7,582 nucleotides of DNA from Actinomycetes bacterium (GTDB taxonomy: Bacteria; Actinomycetota; Acidimicrobiia; Acidimicrobiales; Acidimicrobiaceae), in contig JAKAOC010000102.1 of assembly GCA_021823385.1 (NCBI GenBank), positions 1-7,582 of the forward strand, read 5' to 3'. A program made the position numbers and the translations under genes. The notes beneath the pieces are model-generated. The model did no database searches. It worked only from the letters and a program-made list of their open reading frames with translations, and was not told the DNA's origin. Below are positions 4,352 to 7,582 of the stretch, one piece after another. How positions within the stretch are numbered: the first letter of the stretch is position 1; the number at the start of each line of letters is the position of its first letter.

Positions 4352-5374
4352 ATGAATCTATGGAAGAGGGGAACCAAGCGTTGGGCGGCCGCCCTGGCGC
4401 TTGCATCTTTGGGGACGGTGGCCGCCGCCTGCGGCAGCAGCTCCTCGTCGAGCTCTTCGGCCACAACCAGCGCGACCACCGCCACTACGGCGGTGACGCC
4501 GGCCACCATCAACGTGGGCGTGCTGCCCATCGCCGACGTGGCACCTCTCTATCTCGGCATCAAGCAGGGCTTCTTCGCCAAGCAGAAGCTGACGGTCGTG
4601 CCGCACGCCCTTCAGGGCGGTGCCGCGGTCGCAAGCGCCGTGGTGGGGGGCTCGCTCCAGTTCGGCTTCGGCGCGACCGCGAACCTGATCCTGGCCGCCG
4701 CTCACAACCTGCCGGTCAAGTTCGTTGCACAAGGCGACCAGGCCGCGGCAACAGCTGCCGCCGCCTGGAGCGGCATCCTGGTCAGCGGAAACAGCGGCAT
4801 CACCTCCATCAAGGACCTGGCGGGCAAGACGATCGCCTCCAACGCATTGCAGGGTGAGAACGAACTCGCGCTGGATGCGGTGCTTCAGGCAAACGGCGTC
4901 AGCCCGACCTCGGTGCACGTGGTGGCCATGCCGTTCCCGAGCATGCCGGCAGCGCTGGCAGCCGGACAAGTCCAGGCGGTCACCGAGGTGGAGCCCTTCG
5001 TCTCCGCCATCGTGGCCAAGGGTGGCAAGCTGCTCTCCCCCCTCTTCGAGGGTATGAAGCCCAACCTCCTTGTTGCCGGGTACTTCACGACCAACAGCGA
5101 GATCCAGACGAACCCGGGAATTGTCAAGCGCTTCGTGACAGCCGTGAACGAGTCGCTGACCTACGCGGCCGCAAATCCAGCAGCCGTTAGGGCCATCATT
5201 CCCACCTACACCTCCATCCCGGCCGCAGCGGCCGCCAACCTGACGCTCCCGGTGTGGTCGCCGACGCTTCAGCTCTCGACGGTGCAGGCCCAGGAGCAGC
5301 TAATGGTCAAGCTGGGCTGGATCTCCTCCGCCCCGGCTATCAGCAGCCTGGTCTGGTCCGGCGCAACCCAGTAA
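4352..5374 (+). CDS. ABC transporter substrate-binding lipoprotein, NitT/TauT (SsuA/NMT1-like) family
   Basis: 340 residues, usual length. The signal peptide has a basic start (MNLWKRGTKRW), a hydrophobic core and the lipobox-like AAAC, with Cys27 as the likely lipidated residue. A low-complexity Ser/Thr/Ala tether follows to about residue 50. The mature fold begins TINVGVLPIADVAPLYLGIK, then QGFFAKQKLTV and the GG...GSLQFGFGATANLI segment, which is the classic pattern for binding proteins of nitrate, sulfonate, taurine or pyrimidine-precursor type. Later come SIKDLAGKTIASN and the hinge region MPAALAAGQVQAVTEVEPFV. It captures the substrate outside the membrane and delivers it to the two permeases encoded downstream. 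The ligand cannot be read from the sequence; linkage to two FAH enzymes suggests a carboxylate or aromatic acid rather than a sulfonate (inference). The ATG has a good AGGGGG Shine-Dalgarno. Confidence 0.93.
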   Translation: MNLWKRGTKRWAAALALASLGTVAAACGSSSSSSSSATTSATTATTAVTPATINVGVLPIADVAPLYLGIKQGFFAKQKLTVVPHALQGGAAVASAVVGGSLQFGFGATANLILAAAHNLPVKFVAQGDQAAATAAAAWSGILVSGNSGITSIKDLAGKTIASNALQGENELALDAVLQANGVSPTSVHVVAMPFPSMPAALAAGQVQAVTEVEPFVSAIVAKGGKLLSPLFEGMKPNLLVAGYFTTNSEIQTNPGIVKRFVTAVNESLTYAAANPAAVRAIIPTYTSIPAAAAANLTLPVWSPTLQLSTVQAQEQLMVKLGWISSAPAISSLVWSGATQ

Positions 5375-5401
5375 CAAAGTAGGGTCGGGGGGGATGCACG
5401 A

Positions 5402-6247
5402 ATGGGCACGGCGCTCATGAACGAATTCGCCAGAGCCTCGGCTTTGCCAGCCGAAAGGGCCCTTCCGGCCCGCAAGCGCTCTGGCGGCGGGCGGAGGCTT
5501 TTCCGCCAAGTCACAGGAGTGGTCATTGCCCTGCTTGGATGGGAGGCGCTGAGCGCGAGCGGAGTCGTGAACTCCTTCGCGCTCGCCTCCCCGGTGCAAA
5601 CCGCCTCCAAGGTCGTCTCACAGGCCGGCCCCCTCGCCCACGCGGTGCTCGGGACCCTGGTGGCCTGGGCGCTCGGGCTCGCAATAGCGGCAGTTCTCGG
5701 AATCGTGTTGGGAACCCTGGTCGGCGTCTCCAAGTCGGCCGACGCGGCAACCGAGTGGCTCGTGCGCGCTATGCGGCCCATGCCCTCATTGGCGCTCATC
5801 CCGATCGCAATCCTGGTGGCCGGGCTGGGGCTCAAGATGACAGCCGGGCTGGTGGCGTTCGCCAGCTTCTGGCCGATCTTCATCAATACGCGCTACGGGG
5901 TGCGCCAGATCGACAATCGCCTCCTGGAGACGGCGCAGTCGCTCGGCCTGCGCGGACTGTCCCGGCTCGGCCGCGTGGTGCTGCCCGCGGCCTCCCCGAT
6001 GATCTCAACCGGGCTCCAGGTCGCCCTGAGCCTCGCCCTGGTGGTCGCGGTATCCGTGGAGCTGGTCGGCGGGACCGGAGGGCTGGGCCAATTCGTTGCC
6101 ACGGCCCAGCAGGGGAACCAGACGGCCTCGATGTATGCGGGGATCGTGCTGGGCGGAGTCCTCGGCTGGGCGCTTGCCACCCTCTACGCCGCTGTCGTGA
6201 AGCGCGCACTGCCGTGGGTCGCCCGCCCCCAGGGGGAGCCGGCGTGA
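5402..6247 (+). CDS. ABC transporter permease, NitT/TauT (SsuC-like), first of two
   Basis: 281 residues. The cytoplasmic N-terminus is basic (about 1-35), followed by around six hydrophobic spans: about 36-56, 80-109 (possibly with a break), 129-148, 149-163, 201-222 and 243-266. The EAA-type coupling loop, which docks on the ATPase, reads ETAQSLGLRGLSRLGRVVLP (176-195) and is followed by AASP. PMPSLALIPIAILVAGLG is the typical SsuC-like stretch. ATG 5402 was chosen because a run of seven G lies 8 nt upstream; an in-frame ATG at 5417 (codon 6) lacks one. The gene starts 27 bp after the binding-protein stop, and its own stop overlaps the GTG start of the next permease. It probably forms one half of a heterodimeric channel with that protein. 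Confidence 0.92.
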   Translation: MGTALMNEFARASALPAERALPARKRSGGGRRLFRQVTGVVIALLGWEALSASGVVNSFALASPVQTASKVVSQAGPLAHAVLGTLVAWALGLAIAAVLGIVLGTLVGVSKSADAATEWLVRAMRPMPSLALIPIAILVAGLGLKMTAGLVAFASFWPIFINTRYGVRQIDNRLLETAQSLGLRGLSRLGRVVLPAASPMISTGLQVALSLALVVAVSVELVGGTGGLGQFVATAQQGNQTASMYAGIVLGGVLGWALATLYAAVVKRALPWVARPQGEPA

Positions 6248-7044
6248 GCGCCGTCGCGCCCGCTGTCGCTCGGCCCCGGCTTACCCGCGCAACCCTCGGG
6301 CTGGTGGGGATAGTCGTCCTCGCCTCAGCCTGGCAACTCCTGGCGGTGGCTCTCAACAAACCGGTCTTCCCCACCTTCACCACATCTTTTTCCGCGGCGA
6401 TCAAGGTCATCGACTCGCCCGTGCTGGGCACCGACATCGTGCCTTCGGTGGAGCGCACCCTTCTCGGCTTCGCGCTCAGCACCGTAATTGGCGTCGCCGC
6501 AGGCATGTTGATCGGGAGGATCCGCAAGGTGCACGATTACACCTCGGCGGTCATCGATTTCATGAGGGCGCTGCCCACGCCGCTGCTGGTGCCCGCCGCC
6601 ATGGTGATCTTCGGCCTGAACGGGAGGATGGTGGTGGCCACCATCGTCAGCGCCGCCGTGTGGCCGGTGCTCATCAACACGGTGAACGCCACTTCTTCCA
6701 TCGATGCGACCATGATCGACACCGCGGTCACCTACGGCCTGCGAGGCAAGTCTCTTTTCATGCGCGTGATACTCCCCGCCGCCAGCCCCCAGATATTTGC
6801 GGGGATGCGGGTGGCCCTCAGCGTCTCGCTGGTGGTCATGGTGGTGGCGGAGATGCTCGGGGGTGGCTCGGGCATCGGATACTTCATATCCAATGCGCAG
6901 CAGTCTTTCAACATCGACGGCAGCTACGGGGGCGTGGTCATCCTCGGGGCGCTGGGCTGGGGTTTCGACACCCTCTTCCTGCTCCTCGAGCACTGGCTCC
7001 TCTCCTGGCAGCGCGCCACAAGCGGAGGTGCGGCAAATGCCTGA
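6244..7044 (+). CDS. ABC transporter permease, NitT/TauT (SsuC-like), second of two
   Basis: 266 residues, clearly paralogous to the preceding permease: the aligned parts MRALPTPLLVPAAMVIFGL, WPVLINT, GLRG...RVILPAASP and ILGALGWG have direct counterparts there. The EAA loop is IDTAVTYGLRGKSLFMRVIL (158-177). About six hydrophobic spans are visible. The GTG start at 6244 overlaps the previous stop (GTGA) and has AGGGGGAG about 6 nt upstream. The same frame is open far upstream, but there it reads through the first permease in a different phase and gives Arg-rich nonsense. The stop overlaps the ATPase start by 8 bp, so translation of the three genes is probably coupled. Two non-identical permeases suggest an asymmetric channel; divergence of the loops suggests each has its own contacts with the ATPase dimer. 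Confidence 0.92.
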   Translation: MSAVAPAVARPRLTRATLGLVGIVVLASAWQLLAVALNKPVFPTFTTSFSAAIKVIDSPVLGTDIVPSVERTLLGFALSTVIGVAAGMLIGRIRKVHDYTSAVIDFMRALPTPLLVPAAMVIFGLNGRMVVATIVSAAVWPVLINTVNATSSIDATMIDTAVTYGLRGKSLFMRVILPAASPQIFAGMRVALSVSLVVMVVAEMLGGGSGIGYFISNAQQSFNIDGSYGGVVILGALGWGFDTLFLLLEHWLLSWQRATSGGAANA

Positions 7045-7582
7045 GCCGGTTCTGAAGCTCGACCACATCGCGGTCAGCCTGCGCAGCGCGGACGGCGGGT
7101 TGAACGAGATAACGCGCGACGTATCCCTTTCACTCGCCGAGCGCGAGATCGTCAGCATCGTCGGCCCTTCCGGCAGCGGTAAGACCACCCTCCTGCGGGC
7201 GGCCAGCGGTCTGCGCGAGCCGAGCGGCGGGTCGGCCTGCTTCGCAGGCAAGCCGGTCAATGGGGTCCCCGACGGCCTGTCCATCGTCTTCCAGGAGTAC
7301 AACAAGAGCCTCTTCCCATGGCTCACCGTCGGAAAGAACGTGGCCATGGGAGCACGGTCGATGGGCAAGAAGGAGCGCCAGGAGCGTGCCGAGGAGGCGC
7401 TTACAAGCGTCGGCCTCAAAGGGCTCTCCTCCCGCTATCCGTGGGAACTCTCCGGCGGCATGCAGCAGCGCACCGCATTGGCTCGAGCGATGGTCTCCGA
7501 GCCGCGTCTCCTAATGATGGACGAACCATTCGCATCGGTCGATGCCCTGACGCGCAACCATCTCGAGGACATGGTGCTCGAC
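7037..7582 (+). CDS. ABC transporter ATP-binding protein (SsuB/TauB-like), cut by the right edge
   Basis: 182 residues are visible of about 250-270 expected. The frame is open to the last base. Walker A is GPSGSGKTT (43-51), the Q-loop is VFQEYNKSLFPWLTV with Gln86, the ABC signature is LSGGMQQR (138-145), Walker B is LLMMDEPF (158-165), and the D-loop is SVDALTR (167-173). LFPWLTV after the Q-loop and FASVDALTR are typical of the nitrate/sulfonate/taurine importer ATPases. The H-loop His and C-terminus lie outside the window. The ATG at 7037 has GGAGG 8 nt upstream and overlaps the permease stop. It hydrolyses ATP at the inner face to drive import. Only one ATPase gene is seen, so a homodimer probably serves both permeases. 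Confidence 0.95.
   Translation, partial: MPEPVLKLDHIAVSLRSADGGLNEITRDVSLSLAEREIVSIVGPSGSGKTTLLRAASGLREPSGGSACFAGKPVNGVPDGLSIVFQEYNKSLFPWLTVGKNVAMGARSMGKKERQERAEEALTSVGLKGLSSRYPWELSGGMQQRTALARAMVSEPRLLMMDEPFASVDALTRNHLEDMVLD

Noticed and set aside
4440..4500. Tandem Ser/Thr codon repeats after the lipobox
   Set aside because: They are the low-complexity tether of the lipoprotein, ordinary in actinobacterial binding proteins, not a DNA repeat element.
4358..4969. 203-codon minus-strand frame opposite the binding-protein gene
   Set aside because: Antisense to a lipoprotein with a clear signal peptide and fold; composition is typical of reverse-strand GC artefacts.
5539..6243. Upstream extension of the second permease frame to 5539
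   Set aside because: This part runs out of phase through the first permease and gives Arg/Gly/Pro-rich nonsense; the GTG at 6244 with AGGGGGAG gives a normal permease.
6325..7419. 364-codon minus-strand open frame opposite the second permease and ATPase
   Set aside because: Antisense shadow of two well-supported genes; His/Arg/Gly-rich with no recognisable fold.
1..7582. Defence system, CRISPR array, mobile element or tRNA/rRNA gene
   Set aside because: No array-like repeats, transposase, integrase, terminal repeats or structured RNA gene were seen; all confident genes are metabolic, transport or regulatory.

Overview
The window is GC-rich and densely coding. It looks like actinobacterial DNA, possibly from Acidimicrobiia or a relative. 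This rests on three things: strong G-run Shine-Dalgarno sequences before most genes, mixed ATG/GTG/TTG starts, and a lipoprotein with an AAAC lipobox followed by a Ser/Thr-rich tether. The placement is inference, because no rRNA or marker gene is present. Nothing mobile, no CRISPR array and no RNA gene was seen.

Layout. At the left edge is the 3' part of a MarR-family regulator (+). It ends 16 bp from the end of a convergent minus-strand operon. In transcription order that operon is a short-chain dehydrogenase/reductase (SDR, 2962-2147), a fumarylacetoacetate hydrolase (FAH)-family enzyme (FAH-1, 2157-1285, start overlapping the SDR stop) and an IclR-family regulator (1230-373). A 408-bp divergent control region (2963-3370) separates it from a plus-strand operon. 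The plus operon holds a second FAH-family enzyme (FAH-2, 3371-4243), a lipoprotein substrate-binding protein (4352-5374), two different ABC permeases (5402-6247 and 6244-7044) and an ABC ATPase (from 7037, cut by the right edge). The transporter resembles the nitrate/sulfonate/taurine (NitT/TauT, SsuABC-like) group.

Control region. Two near-consensus sigma70-type promoters face away from each other. Each has a perfect TTGACA, a 17-bp spacer and a TG-extended -10. A perfect 15-bp inverted repeat (TGAAAG-TCG-CTTTCA) lies at the minus start site, and a degenerate copy lies at the plus start site. The layout matches operators of the IclR-family repressor KdgR, and an IclR gene ends the minus operon, so autoregulated control of both arms is a reasonable inference.

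Likely joint function (inference): uptake of a small, probably anionic organic compound by the ABC transporter, oxidation or reduction of an intermediate by the SDR, and cleavage, decarboxylation or isomerisation of 2,4-diketo or acylpyruvate-type intermediates by the two FAH enzymes. Two models fit. One is a split version of the paired FAH chemistry of homoprotocatechuate meta-cleavage. The other is an SDR plus FAH route for 2-keto-3-deoxy acids, as in non-phosphorylating L-fucose/L-rhamnose degradation. The window has no ring-cleavage dioxygenase, hydratase or aldolase, so the substrate cannot be fixed from this sequence.
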